A DNA stretch of 64,000 bases from Eutreptiella sp. 'Long Island Sound 2002'. Taxonomy: Eukaryota; Euglenozoa; Euglenophyceae; Eutreptiales; Eutreptiaceae. Where the stretch lies: contig OZ038389.1 of NCBI GenBank assembly GCA_964036045.1, positions 38,263,998 to 38,327,997 on the forward strand, in the 5' to 3' direction. This document shows positions 9,601 to 17,134 of this stretch, piece after piece (within the stretch, counting starts at the first letter, position 1; every line of letters starts with the position of its first letter). The translations under genes and the position numbers were made by a program. Below the pieces are notes generated by a model, which ran no database searches, was not told where the DNA came from, and saw only the letters and a list, made by a program, of their open reading frames with translations.

Positions 9601-11686
9601 GCACATCCTCCATCATTCTTTGAAAAAACGAAGGGGCGTTCTTCAGGCCCATGGGCATGACTGTCCACTGGACTGGGCCACATGGCGTGCACATGCAGGT
9701 GAGAGGTCGGCTGTCCTTCCTCAACGGCATTTGGTGAAAGCCGTGACGGAGATCCAGCACAGAAAACAAACGACCTCTTGCCCTCTTGGCGATTTCCTCC
9801 TCAATGAGGGGCAGGGGGTGTGAATCCGCCTTGGTTTCGGCGTTGAGATTGCGAAAATCAACAACCATTCGCCAACCATCAATGGTGTTCTGGTCTGCAG
9901 GCGGCGGCTTCGGGACTGTGAAGGGTGCACAGCACCATTCGCTGGTCATACAACCCTCAAGCCAACCAAATTCCCTGAGATTTCTCTCAATTATTTTTCT
10001 GAGGATTTCATGTTTATGTCCATGGTTCTCATAAGGGCGCTGTTTTTTTGCTTTGTACCCTTCACGAAGCTCGATGAAGGCTTCACCGAACTGCCCACGG
10101 ACAGGGGGGTCTTTGATCAACTTTCCCGAAAGAGTTGTGTCCTTCCGTTCCTCAAAAATCTTTTCTCTTGACTTGGAACACAATTCAGTGTCCACCTGAT
10201 CGCCAGGAATTACTGTCGAAAAAACTTTGGCGACTTCTTCGGCTTTGGCAGGAAGAATCTTCTTACGGATGTCCCTAAACAGGTCCGTATCAACTGCCTC
10301 TTGAAGATAGGTGGGTCGTGTGTCGAAATCCCAGAGATTCTCTTCGTGATCCAGCTCCTCGAAAGGGTCCATGAAAGCTTCCACAGGGGGTTTTTCATAA
10401 AAAACTCTGAATTTGCGGCGCGATTTGAAATTTTTCTTCGCCCGTGCACTGAAGATTCTTTTCGATGTCGATCGTATTGGGGAAGAGGGAGGCGAGGCGG
10501 ATCCATTGGACGTTGGATCACCTTGGGTATCTGACGGACAAAAATCAGAAAAAATAGATTCATCATCAGTACCACGCTCAACCTCAGATTCAGACCCAAC
10601 ACAAGAATCAGTACCAGAATCAGCAGAATTAGAGTCAGAAAGCTTTCCATCCACCAGGAATGCAAGCGAACTCCAGGACCGCTGTGGCAGGGGACCTGTG
10701 TCGTCCCTGGCATACAGCTTAATCTTCCTGGGAAGTTCGATGTAATCTACACAAATGTCTTGTAATTCCTGAAACCAAGGTTTGTCGTCCCACAAGGGCA
10801 CAACTAAAATCGCCTGGGTTTTATCTTGCTTGATTTTGTGGATGACCTGCTGGATTAAGTGAAACGGAGGATTAATCCATAACTTCTTGTCCCATTTATG
10901 GGTCCAAGCGTCGCGAAAGTGCTTGTCAAAGCGCTTGTTCTCGCGGTTAGCAAAGGCATCATACTGTGGCCAAAAGGAATGGTGTTCATGAAAATATTCA
11001 CAAATTGCATCGCGCCATTTGTCGACAACTCTGTAGGATGAAGAGTGCCAGCGCGAAGGGCGTCGTGGCTGGGAGTCCCTACGAAGACATTCTAACTCTC
11101 GGGAGTAATCGGCACTCCCATTCACCTCTGCAATGGTGACATCTTCACCAAATTTTGGTGTAACTTTTTGCTTCAAAAATTCTTCTGCACTTTTAAACCC
11201 TGCGTGCAAAAAAAGAAATTCAGGACGCTCCAAGGGACCTGACTCCAGCAAAAAACAACAACGATGACCTACGGGCGCTACCCTGTTCTTGCGAAGCCAA
11301 GGATGGCCCAAGTAAAGGTCATACTTTTTGTCGGCACGATGGAAGTAGTCATCCTTAAGGACAACTTCTTCCACATTTTGCTCTTCCCAAAGGTCTTGAG
11401 CGACCAAATGAGTTGATATATAACAACCGCGTTGCCCACCTGCGAGAGAATGTCCAGAAACTCCCTCGAGGGTAACAGGATAAAGCGAATCCTGTGAGCA
11501 GTCGTCGGGTAAGAAAGAGTTGGATTGGAGATTTACCTCTGATCCATTGTCACACAAACAAGTGGCGAGATGGAAATTGCCCTTGCAATCAGAGACCCAC
11601 ACATTTGTGACAAACTGACGGGCCCTGTGCTTGGACTGTACACCAACCTCGTCCACTACAACAGAAGGATCCGCTGCCGGATCCAA
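6602..11686 (-). CDS. pol: Element A Pol: protease, Dam-like methyltransferase, RT, RNase H, integrase, chromodomain
   Basis: An uninterrupted 1694-residue polyprotein. The frame is open upstream to the gag UAG at 11786-11788, so it is probably made by readthrough; the first start-like codon at 11686 is TTG. Residue positions: protease with CDNGSE (D46; the family norm is D-S/T-G); a methyltransferase-like domain about 215-345 with FWPQYDAFAN, INPPF (271-275) and VVPLWDDKPWF; acidic/serine linker 348-405; RT about 575-790 with YIDD at 710-713; RNase H with D876, E919, D944; integrase zinc site H1179...H1187...C1215, C1218 region, then D1248, D1317, E1352; chromodomain about 1542-1595 (YELKRIVEAR...WRGFDSSHNNWEP). 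The chromodomain would steer integration to marked chromatin. No stop or frameshift. Confidence 0.93.
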   Translation of the reverse strand: MDPAADPSVVVDEVGVQSKHRARQFVTNVWVSDCKGNFHLATCLCDNGSEVNLQSNSFLPDDCSQDSLYPVTLEGVSGHSLAGGQRGCYISTHLVAQDLWEEQNVEEVVLKDDYFHRADKKYDLYLGHPWLRKNRVAPVGHRCCFLLESGPLERPEFLFLHAGFKSAEEFLKQKVTPKFGEDVTIAEVNGSADYSRELECLRRDSQPRRPSRWHSSSYRVVDKWRDAICEYFHEHHSFWPQYDAFANRENKRFDKHFRDAWTHKWDKKLWINPPFHLIQQVIHKIKQDKTQAILVVPLWDDKPWFQELQDICVDYIELPRKIKLYARDDTGPLPQRSWSSLAFLVDGKLSDSNSADSGTDSCVGSESEVERGTDDESIFSDFCPSDTQGDPTSNGSASPPSSPIRSTSKRIFSARAKKNFKSRRKFRVFYEKPPVEAFMDPFEELDHEENLWDFDTRPTYLQEAVDTDLFRDIRKKILPAKAEEVAKVFSTVIPGDQVDTELCSKSREKIFEERKDTTLSGKLIKDPPVRGQFGEAFIELREGYKAKKQRPYENHGHKHEILRKIIERNLREFGWLEGCMTSEWCCAPFTVPKPPPADQNTIDGWRMVVDFRNLNAETKADSHPLPLIEEEIAKRARGRLFSVLDLRHGFHQMPLRKDSRPLTCMCTPCGPVQWTVMPMGLKNAPSFFQRMMEDVLFSAHPELRAFVSVYIDDIIIATEGEGLTEAELVALHEKQLNQVLDILDANQLICGPKKGKLFLKSVEFCGSLLENGTRRPSPGKLVAIQKWKRPETITELRGFLGCCNFYHTFVPNYAKFAAPLTEFLKVGRDAGKAGSKVRVKWTDECEEAFHHLEAALCEVATLHVPKFDRPFYIRTDASRYAIGAVLEQVDETTGDHYPLAFWSRKLAPRQMQWSPREQETYAIICALKKYQSWVGTNRVEVLTDHRALEYWATEHIYTVASPAGRRARWHEFLSLFDLHVSYLPGKHNTVADALSRWAYPASEGLQSTNIHGTEQDRHVIIEWDREEKILIRRACMQCAVKQHALPCHDITAISDPAHAHEICTKTLKVVENVTDPSSGSVKRFDYTRRVSRFRLIQGIKRRDPAKTPPLPKDCLKIRDWTSDYLQDPMFKEVFENLKSKDAHKDGIFPEYSLHGGKLWMEGKLCVPDALAPRVLNWWHKWESPHAHGRRLWSMIKHRLFGSRLYTHCMKVAAGCAQCAVSTPPSAKKHGHLRPHPIPERLFNRLTSDFFYLGELDDEECHWTNKKVNGVLLIQCRRSGYMQVLPCNIESMTGKAAAKWCAQTWMGGWDVPSEMVTDSGKEYTSEWWRELCARLGIHHLRCEIHSHRALPGERAGRSLINMLRKELASEKDFHWLEILFAMLRRYHNTPLYHGLSPNEIVFGRKKCWWNMPLNNPRSCKDASLFLDDVQQADKTVSKLIEKHQADWLWVQNQGRKNPHNFEVDDRVWLRKSETTLDGDDKLLPLWEGPFAVTARLGENRWRIRVDVSREIDVSGDRLKREIPSPKDRVKPLFCTAKHLSDRVIEGGKYELKRIVEARRDAKGEWEFLCEWRGFDSSHNNWEPAHSFVHGYTKGFIDFLKKHPEIGVLLTDCLSKPDRQVESDGKRPVVNRDPAFYGPHSSHSRADPSIPPAAVRPAQEPNEDQASSSAADLQRPSRTRARPDRLVVTCIRAWPN
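10652..11044 (-). other. Dam-like N6-adenine methyltransferase domain in element A Pol
   Basis: Residues about 215-345 of Pol. Seen: a conserved DAFAN followed by a basic stretch, LWINPPFHLIQ, then a hydrophobic strand ILVVPLW and a WFQEL. This order (D-[AL]-FA, x-NPPF/Y, V-x-PLW, WF) is that of phage Dam-type methyltransferases and of the methyltransferase domain known in DIRS retrotransposons; NPPF corresponds to catalytic motif IV of amino-methyltransferases. Activity is inference. B keeps NPPF; C has NHPF. Confidence 0.65.
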
Positions 11687-11750
11687 GGGAGAGGAGACAA
11701 GCGACCCTACATCAAGTAATGGTCGAGATGGAATCTGGGGATCATGCCTG

Positions 11751-11788
11751 AAATCGCCTGGGGAGGGGCGACTTTCGTGGCTCCCCTA
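11751..11788 (-). promoter_or_regulatory. Candidate UAG readthrough signal between gag and pol of element A
   Basis: Minus strand: gag ends GCC-UAG-GGG-AGC and the same frame stays open into pol. Downstream, AGUCGCC (plus 11768-11774) can pair with GGCGAUU (11752-11758) around loop CCUCCCCA, and that loop is complementary to GGGAG directly after the stop, allowing a pseudoknot or alternative hairpin. B has the same layout; the one change inside the stem turns a G-U pair into A-U. UAG plus a downstream structure is how murine-leukaemia-type gag-pol readthrough works. The loop crossing the first stem would be very short, so the exact fold is uncertain. Confidence 0.6.
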
Positions 11789-14700
11789 GGCGTTCTGACC
11801 TCCAGTGTTTGCGTTAACGTTGTGAACACACCCTGATTCGTCGACCCACTCCTCTTGGAACGGATCATCCGCTGGATTCAAGGCATTTTCAACGTAATCT
11901 CGATCCGCATCGGACACCTGATCTGCACCTGAGACCTGATCCACACGATGGTTGCCCTTTCCACGTCCACGGCCACGGCCGCCGGATGATGGACCTCCAC
12001 CGTCGCCACGCCCTCTGCCCTTACCAGAGAAAGGGGTTCCCGAAGGATTTCCCTTACCTTTACCCTGTGATCCTGGAGCATTTCCTTTGTTTGTACCGGA
12101 TTGAGGGGTTTGGCCTGGATTTCGATATCCGCCTCCGGCGTTGCCATTAGGGTTTGTCTGACCGTTCGGCTGCCCACCCGAGCCGGATGGAGTCCGATTC
12201 CCTTTGCCTTGGGACCCGCCAGGGCCTCCAGTATTTTTGTTTCCACCGGAGGGGGTCGGATTACCCTTTCCCCCCTTTCCACCATGCACCTGTCTGTCAT
12301 TCCTGTCTGAATTCTGAGGATTACTGATATTTTCACCAATCACCTTGTGATCGTAAGGAGACCATCGGTGATTACCAGTAGAATGCGACTTAGCTCGGTT
12401 CGTAGAACCTAAAAGAAGACAGATGCTACAGTGATCCTGAACATTCCGGGTGTCATTCACCTTTTTGTTGCCCTTTTGGGCCCCATTTTGGGTGTTTTGC
12501 TGGGTATTCTTGTTTCCCCCAAGACCCTCATGGAAATTTTGATTGGCGGCGTCAGCGAGCCGCTCAACCTCTTCCCACAATTCCTTCGGGGTGAACGAAA
12601 ACACCCAGTTCTTGGCCTTCAGGCGATGTCCGTGGTAGCTTATTCCCCTGTTGAGGACTTGGACAAACAAGTCCCCATCCTCGTGTTCATTGAACTTGAT
12701 TTTCCACGTGTTTTCAGTGAAATTCACCTTGGAAAACGACGTGGGGGAGCACTTTCGAAGTGCCTCCCTGACGGTAAACCTGTTGGCCGAGGCATCGAAG
12801 CCATCAACCTCCGCCCACCAGGTCTTGACCTTTTCTTCGGATCGTTTATTCCGAAGGGTGGCGGCAGTCTCGGAGGGGATCTTGTCAAAAATCAGATTTT
12901 TCAGCTCGGCACTAGAAAATCTTTTGCCTGAATGTTCAGATTCTTCCACTAGATTCCAGAAGCGCTGTCTTTTGTCTTGCACTTCGTGCAAGATTAATCG
13001 AGAGAATGAAGGAAAATTCTTCAACATCTGGTGGTAATGGTCCTCAGGCAGCCGGGATCCACGTACCTCCAACTGTTCCCACACCTCATCAAAGGTAAGA
13101 GGGGAACTTGAATTCTCACGATCACTCCAGGTCCTGAGCCAAGTGTTGGCTGGCGCTCCCTCAAGGCAGTCCAAGAGGGCCATCAGGAACTGATCATCTT
13201 GGAGTTTTTGAGTCTTAACCCACAGTTTAAATTCCCGTTGGAACTGAGGCCAACGTCTGGGGTTTCCATTATACTTCGGTTGCTTGGCAACCTGACGAAG
13301 TCGCAATGAAGTAGGATTAAGAAGTGAATCCAGCCCAACACCGGCTGTAATGGCAGACACCTTGGCGGCGTCATTCGCCACACCAGCTCCGGCGAGGGTC
13401 TGGGCGAGCAACAGCTGGGCTAATGCATTGGAATCAGCAGCAGGAGGGGCAGTACGGGAGGCAGTTCGCTTGGCATTCTGAGCCTCAGTCCTAGCCTTCG
13501 CCGTCCTACTCTGAGATCGAGAGATTGTAACTCTTTCCTTTAGCTTGGTCCTGCTGATCCTTGCATCGGTGGTCTTGGAGTCCACCGAAGGAGCAATTGA
13601 AAAAATTTCTGTCGACTCCTCCGACGGTTCTGTTGCTTGTTCCACCGATGATGCGCCCTCAGATCGCATGTGCGTCTTGAAAAGATCTTTAATTCCCAGC
13701 GTTTGAATGATGAGTTGCATTTGATCTTTGAGCAATTGAAGCTCAGTATCTCGCTGGGATCTGCAAGAGCAGTCGGCAGGACAGTACATACCGTGTCCTG
13801 AAGGGCCTGAGCAGGCTGTCGGACCGCCAATCTCGGTGGTTCGCAGCCAGGAGTCCACTTGGGGAGCTCCTTCAGCCCTGATTTCCAGACTTGCCTGCCT
13901 GGCTGCCTCTAAATTTCCTTCCTCAACCGCGGCGGCTAGATTGTCGCGAATGGAAACAGGGGGATGAGGGGCGGAGGGCCCGGCAACAGGTGCCTTGGTC
14001 TTCTCCTTCGGGAAGGGACTTGCCTCCCAGATCTGCAAAAAAATGGCAAAAGAGTCATCTTCTTGAGAACGCCACCACATCCTGGTATTAATTTCTTCTT
14101 GAAGAAGGAAAAAATATTCGAATAAAAAATCAGAGGCGATTCTTTCTTGTCCGATCAGCTTAGACGTAGCTAATAGACAAAGGGCCTCAAGGCTCTGAAG
14201 GTTACGGGTCACTTCTGAAGACAAATGGTTGTCCAATTGTGCCCAAGAGGCTGGTTGATTGTAGCTGGGTACCTCACCTGGACCACCCATCTCAATGTCG
14301 TCAATGTTGGCTTCGATGGTCTCGAATGTGGGACATTGGTAGGGAATGTGGGTACCTGCCAGCTCCGTAAGGTCTACCGGAGCGTTGCCATCGTCGTAGG
14401 CTGGGAGATTCCAGCTGCTTGATGGCCAATTTCGACTGGGATTGGGATGATTTGGGTCCCCACAGCTGCTGATTTGTGCCCTGCTTGGGCAGCTTGGGCT
14501 AGCGCAAGGCATTCCCTTCAAGGCCTCGTTCGCACAGCACCAGGGCAACGTAATCGTTACTTCTCCAGGGGCGGCGGAGTCTACGGGGCCGTACTGGGGA
14601 GCTAACTGTGGTTGGGACACCAAAGTAACAACATTCAGGTAGCCTCTGCTACCATGAAAGTGCTGCCCTGGGTCGATGTTTGTGCCGGAGGGCTCGGGGC

Positions 14701-14818
14701 CGGCAAGACCAGTGGGGCAGGCACGCGAGGAGTCTCCCTGGGCGTTGTTATTGGGGGTAGAACCGGATACTCGAACACCAACGGAGGCGAGAGCAGCAAC
14801 AACTGAAGCAAGGTCCAT
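11786..14818 (-). CDS. gag: Element A Gag polyprotein
   Basis: 1010 residues, starting at an ATG that lies inside the 5' LTR: residues 1-54 are LTR-encoded and residues 55-59 are encoded by the tRNA primer site. Cys-rich patches occur at about 94-120 and 345-360. A capsid-like helical core lies at about 500-770 (PRRWPQFQREFKLWVK, LPEDHYHQMLKNFP). A zinc-like motif CSIC...H...H is at about 797-817, followed by a Gly/Asn/RG-rich basic tail to about 958 that would bind RNA. Ends with UAG at 11786-11788. This start was chosen because it is the first ATG downstream of the LTR promoter region and is preserved in B and C. Confidence 0.88.
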   Translation of the reverse strand: MDLASVVAALASVGVRVSGSTPNNNAQGDSSRACPTGLAGPEPSGTNIDPGQHFHGSRGYLNVVTLVSQPQLAPQYGPVDSAAPGEVTITLPWCCANEALKGMPCASPSCPSRAQISSCGDPNHPNPSRNWPSSSWNLPAYDDGNAPVDLTELAGTHIPYQCPTFETIEANIDDIEMGGPGEVPSYNQPASWAQLDNHLSSEVTRNLQSLEALCLLATSKLIGQERIASDFLFEYFFLLQEEINTRMWWRSQEDDSFAIFLQIWEASPFPKEKTKAPVAGPSAPHPPVSIRDNLAAAVEEGNLEAARQASLEIRAEGAPQVDSWLRTTEIGGPTACSGPSGHGMYCPADCSCRSQRDTELQLLKDQMQLIIQTLGIKDLFKTHMRSEGASSVEQATEPSEESTEIFSIAPSVDSKTTDARISRTKLKERVTISRSQSRTAKARTEAQNAKRTASRTAPPAADSNALAQLLLAQTLAGAGVANDAAKVSAITAGVGLDSLLNPTSLRLRQVAKQPKYNGNPRRWPQFQREFKLWVKTQKLQDDQFLMALLDCLEGAPANTWLRTWSDRENSSSPLTFDEVWEQLEVRGSRLPEDHYHQMLKNFPSFSRLILHEVQDKRQRFWNLVEESEHSGKRFSSAELKNLIFDKIPSETAATLRNKRSEEKVKTWWAEVDGFDASANRFTVREALRKCSPTSFSKVNFTENTWKIKFNEHEDGDLFVQVLNRGISYHGHRLKAKNWVFSFTPKELWEEVERLADAANQNFHEGLGGNKNTQQNTQNGAQKGNKKVNDTRNVQDHCSICLLLGSTNRAKSHSTGNHRWSPYDHKVIGENISNPQNSDRNDRQVHGGKGGKGNPTPSGGNKNTGGPGGSQGKGNRTPSGSGGQPNGQTNPNGNAGGGYRNPGQTPQSGTNKGNAPGSQGKGKGNPSGTPFSGKGRGRGDGGGPSSGGRGRGRGKGNHRVDQVSGADQVSDADRDYVENALNPADDPFQEEWVDESGCVHNVNANTGGQNA
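14643..14654 (-). other. Element A primer binding site (initiator Met tRNA)
   Basis: Minus-strand TGGTAGCAGAGG abuts the 5' LTR with no gap. It is complementary to a tRNA 3' end CCTCTGCTACCA, the 3' end known for animal-type initiator Met tRNA (plants have ...TGATACCA). It is read through as gag codons HGSRG. Confidence 0.85.
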
Positions 14819-15218
14819 GCTGATTGTGGTCCGGCAGAAAATCCCAGTCTATGAAGAAAATTGACGCGGATTATTCTATGCACATCTGAGTGTCCATATC
14901 TGTCTGAAAAGATTTAAATAAATCCGATTATGCAAAAAAGTTTGGCCGATCTGGCCCGCGAGCGCGCGTCAGCGGCAAATGGCGATTCCAGCTAAATGAT
15001 CGGAACGCGGCGGATTTACGGGGAATGGACCGCGGAATCACATCCGGCATATCAGAAATATATAGGAAATATCCTGAGACTGAGCTGCGAGGCGGCGATT
15101 CCGCCGAAGCAAAGAAAATGACCAAAATGTAGCCAATCTGGGTTAGATCAGTGAAAATCTGAGCAGATGGGGGTTAGCCGCACTTACACTGAGCAGATGG
15201 GGGTTAGCCGCACTTACA
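14655..15218 (-). repeat. Element A 5' LTR
   Basis: 564 bp, TG...CA ends on the minus strand, four differences from 4383-4946. It contains the gag ATG (14818) about 164 bp from its inner edge and, like the other copy, the duplicated outer 30 bp. Directly followed by the target duplication gggaa (15219-15223) and LINE 1 sequence. Confidence 0.93.
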
Positions 15219-15223
15219 GGGAA

Positions 15224-15921
15224 CCCTTTTCAGCCCCATTGTCCTGCACTGGTGGCTCTCTGGACCCTCAAAAGCTGACCGCAGGAACTACATGAGAACT
15301 CTGGTACCAAAGTCCCTATGGTCCTGCCTCTCCAAGCCGATCCCGGGCTCCACTCGCGCCGAGCACAGAGCCATGCTTGGCCTAGCCCTGGAGGAACGCG
15401 TAAAGCACCTGGACAAGGCTGTCCACCAAGCACATGATTGGCTGTGTTCGAATCCTCTCCCTTGGGACCCAATACTTTGGGCGCACCCCTCCGACCCCCT
15501 CAACCCCTTCTCGGTTTCGCACGGTGCGTTCAGTACCTCCGTCCACATGCCCCCTCGGACCCGCCCCGTATACCAGCACCCCCCCCCCCTCTCCCTAAAC
15601 ACGCCCCAAAAAAATCCTCCAAGCCAGCGTCAGCCAAAGCACAACCAACCACGCGCCGCGCGCCGAAAAATTCCAAACGCCCGTCCAGCCGCGCATCCGC
15701 ACCACCCCCCCCCCCCCCCCCTCGGCCATTCCCCGCCCTCCTCAGCACTCACGCCCACGGCCACCACAAAAACGCCCTCGATCACCACAAACCCACCAAG
15801 CCACAATCGTTTGGGCGCCCCCAAAGCGCGCCAAGACCGCTCTCCCCCTCCCACCCCCAAGCTCCAAGACACGCTACCGTCAAACACGCCTACCTCTCCC
15901 CCCAAGGCCCACCCTTACTAG
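15224..15921 (+). CDS. LINE 1 ORF, part 4: C-terminal tail after element A
   Basis: Rejoined across the insertion, the frame carries on from part 3. It reads LHWWLSGPSKADRRNYMRTL, matching the block around GEKQNYIRTLIP of the second LINE, which proves that this is the displaced end of the same ORF. It continues about 60 further residues, then turns into low-complexity Pro/His/Thr-rich sequence (from about 15540) with C runs of 10 and 17 (15705-15721); beyond these the true frame is unclear, and a competing frame is open to 16091. Confidence 0.75.
15705..15721 (+). repeat. C17 homopolymer in LINE 1 tail
   Basis: Seventeen C residues in a proline-rich section. Makes the reading frame downstream of it unreliable. 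Confidence 0.8.
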
Positions 15922-16172
15922 GTGCCCAGGCCCGACTGCCCCTGCCCCCCCCCACTCCAACGCCTCCCGGGACATCCGGAATTTTTTCCGCCCATCCAGC
16001 GATTTTCTGTCTCCTCCTCTCGACCCCTTCAGCCCTCCGCCCCTTCCGGAACCCCCCCCCTTCCCCACAGGGTAAATCAGCGTTCATCTAACCAAACCAT
16101 CAGAGCAGCCGTGTACATATCTTTATATGTTGATGTAAATACTTTCATTGGGGGACGTCAGCCCCAGAACAA
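15922..16172 (+). other. LINE 1 3' end with terminal hairpin
   Basis: Pyrimidine-rich, then AT-rich sequence ending in hairpin TGGGG-GACGTCAG-CCCCA (16149-16166) and AGAACAA. The second LINE ends in the same way: on its strand GGCGG-loop-CCGCC (plus 47811-47824) followed by CTCAAAACAAAA. A 3' stem-loop recognised by the element's own RT is known for several LINE families. Confidence 0.55.
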
Positions 16173-16600
16173 GTTGATGCGGTTAAGAACATTCAAAAAC
16201 CGAGAGGGCCAGCATGGCGTCCGGAGCTGCCAATCAATAGCAGGAGCACTGAAGAGCGCGCTGCTTATGTGAAAGATCCCCATCTCCCAGAGCCAACTTA
16301 TGGTGCCCTGGATCGCACGGCCGAACTGGTGGCCAAATTACTGTCTGGGTCCGAAGACCCTGATGTGACACCCCTTTCTGAGGCTGTCACAGCTCAATCG
16401 GGTATCACCGAACCCTTACCCCCGCCAGCACTGGCCTCACCCTCACCCAGACTGAGCACGCTGGCTGAGAATCGCAAAATATCAAGGGTGTCCACGTTGC
16501 TACCCAAGGTCACTTGCCCAAGCCCTTTTCATCCTCGCGCTAGGACAGTCCCTATCGCTGAACTGCAGGACGTGCCTGTGACAGAAACTGACAAAAGAGG
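16173..16600 (+). pseudogene. gag: Element D gag fragment 1, between LINE 1 and element B
   Basis: From base 16173 one frame is open to the B insertion (residues ...PELPINSRSTEERAAY...TAELVAKLL...). It aligns in order with element E gag (ELPRRATGKEHDPTLHDLLH at about 53170). That places LINE 1 inside D gag rather than beside it. The frame meets TAA soon after the rejoined junction (27621-27629), so at least one frameshift lies nearby. Confidence 0.6.
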
Positions 16601-17134
16601 TGTAAGTGCGGCTAACCCCCATCTGCTCAGATTTTAGCAGATCTGCCCCAGATTGGCTACATTTTGGCCATTTTCTCTGCTTCGGCGGAATCGCCGCCCC
16701 GCAGCTCAGTCTCAGGATCAGACCTATATATTTCCGATGTGCCGGATCTGATTCCGCGGTCCATTCATCGTAAATCCGCCGCGTTCCGATCATTTACCCG
16801 GAATCGCCATTTGCCGCTGACGCGCGTGCGCGAGCCAGATCGGCCAAATATTTTTTCACAATGGGATTTTTATAAATCTTTTCAGATAGATATGGACACT
16901 CAGATGTACTTAGGAATATCCGCATCAATTTTCTTCATAGACTGGGATTTTTTGCAGGATAACAATCAGCATGGATCTTGCCTCCGTTGTCGCCGCTCTT
17001 GCCTCCGTTGGTGTCCGTGTATCCGGTTCTGCCCCAAAAAGCAGCGTTCAGGTCGACTCCTCGCGTGCCTGCCCCCCCGGTCTTGCCGGCCCTGAGCCCT
17101 CCGGCACCATCCACGACCTAGGGCAGCACTTTCA
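16601..17134 (+). repeat. Element B 5' LTR with promoter-like TATAAAT and gag start
   Basis: TGTAAGTGCGG...GCAGCACTTTCA. A TATAAAT at 16871-16877 lies 94 bp before the gag ATG (16971), a plausible core promoter; A and C have TTTAAAT at this point. The last 164 bp encode the first 54 residues of Gag. Compared with A it lacks the 30-bp duplication at the outer edge. Confidence 0.92.

Larger units (their letters stand above)
4383..15218 (-). mobile_element. LTR element A: near-intact Ty3/gypsy-type chromodomain retrotransposon
   Basis: A 10.8-kb minus-strand element with 564-bp LTRs (14655-15218 is the 5' LTR, 4383-4946 the 3' LTR) that I count as differing at four bases, a perfect 5-bp target duplication (gggaa at 4378-4382 and 15219-15223), a primer site, a polypurine tract and full-length gag and pol in one frame split by UAG. 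Domain order protease, methyltransferase-like, RT, RNase H, integrase, chromodomain is gypsy-like (RT before integrase) with one extra domain. It sits inside the C-terminal codons of LINE 1. High LTR identity and open frames make it the youngest complete element here, possibly still competent. Confidence 0.93.
1..16172 (+). mobile_element. LINE 1: APE-type non-LTR retrotransposon with RNase H, split by LTR element A
   Basis: A non-LTR retrotransposon whose 5' end lies before the window. In order it shows an apurinic-type endonuclease, a reverse transcriptase, an RNase H, a CxxC...H zinc-like motif and a proline-rich tail. The reading frame is cut at 4382 by gypsy element A and resumes at 15219: the sequence rejoined after removing one copy of the duplicated gggaa continues the homology to the second LINE at 49470-51828. 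The 3' end is placed near 16172 because a short hairpin followed by AGAACAA resembles the 3' end of that LINE. The DNA right after it (16173 on) reads as gag of element D, so this LINE was inserted into D. The three frame changes in the ORF fall in or near long C runs. Confidence 0.85.

Noticed and set aside
15438-16091. 217-codon Pro-rich ORF
   Set aside because: Alternative frame over C runs in the LINE 1 tail; the 15224-15921 frame has the homology to LINE 2.
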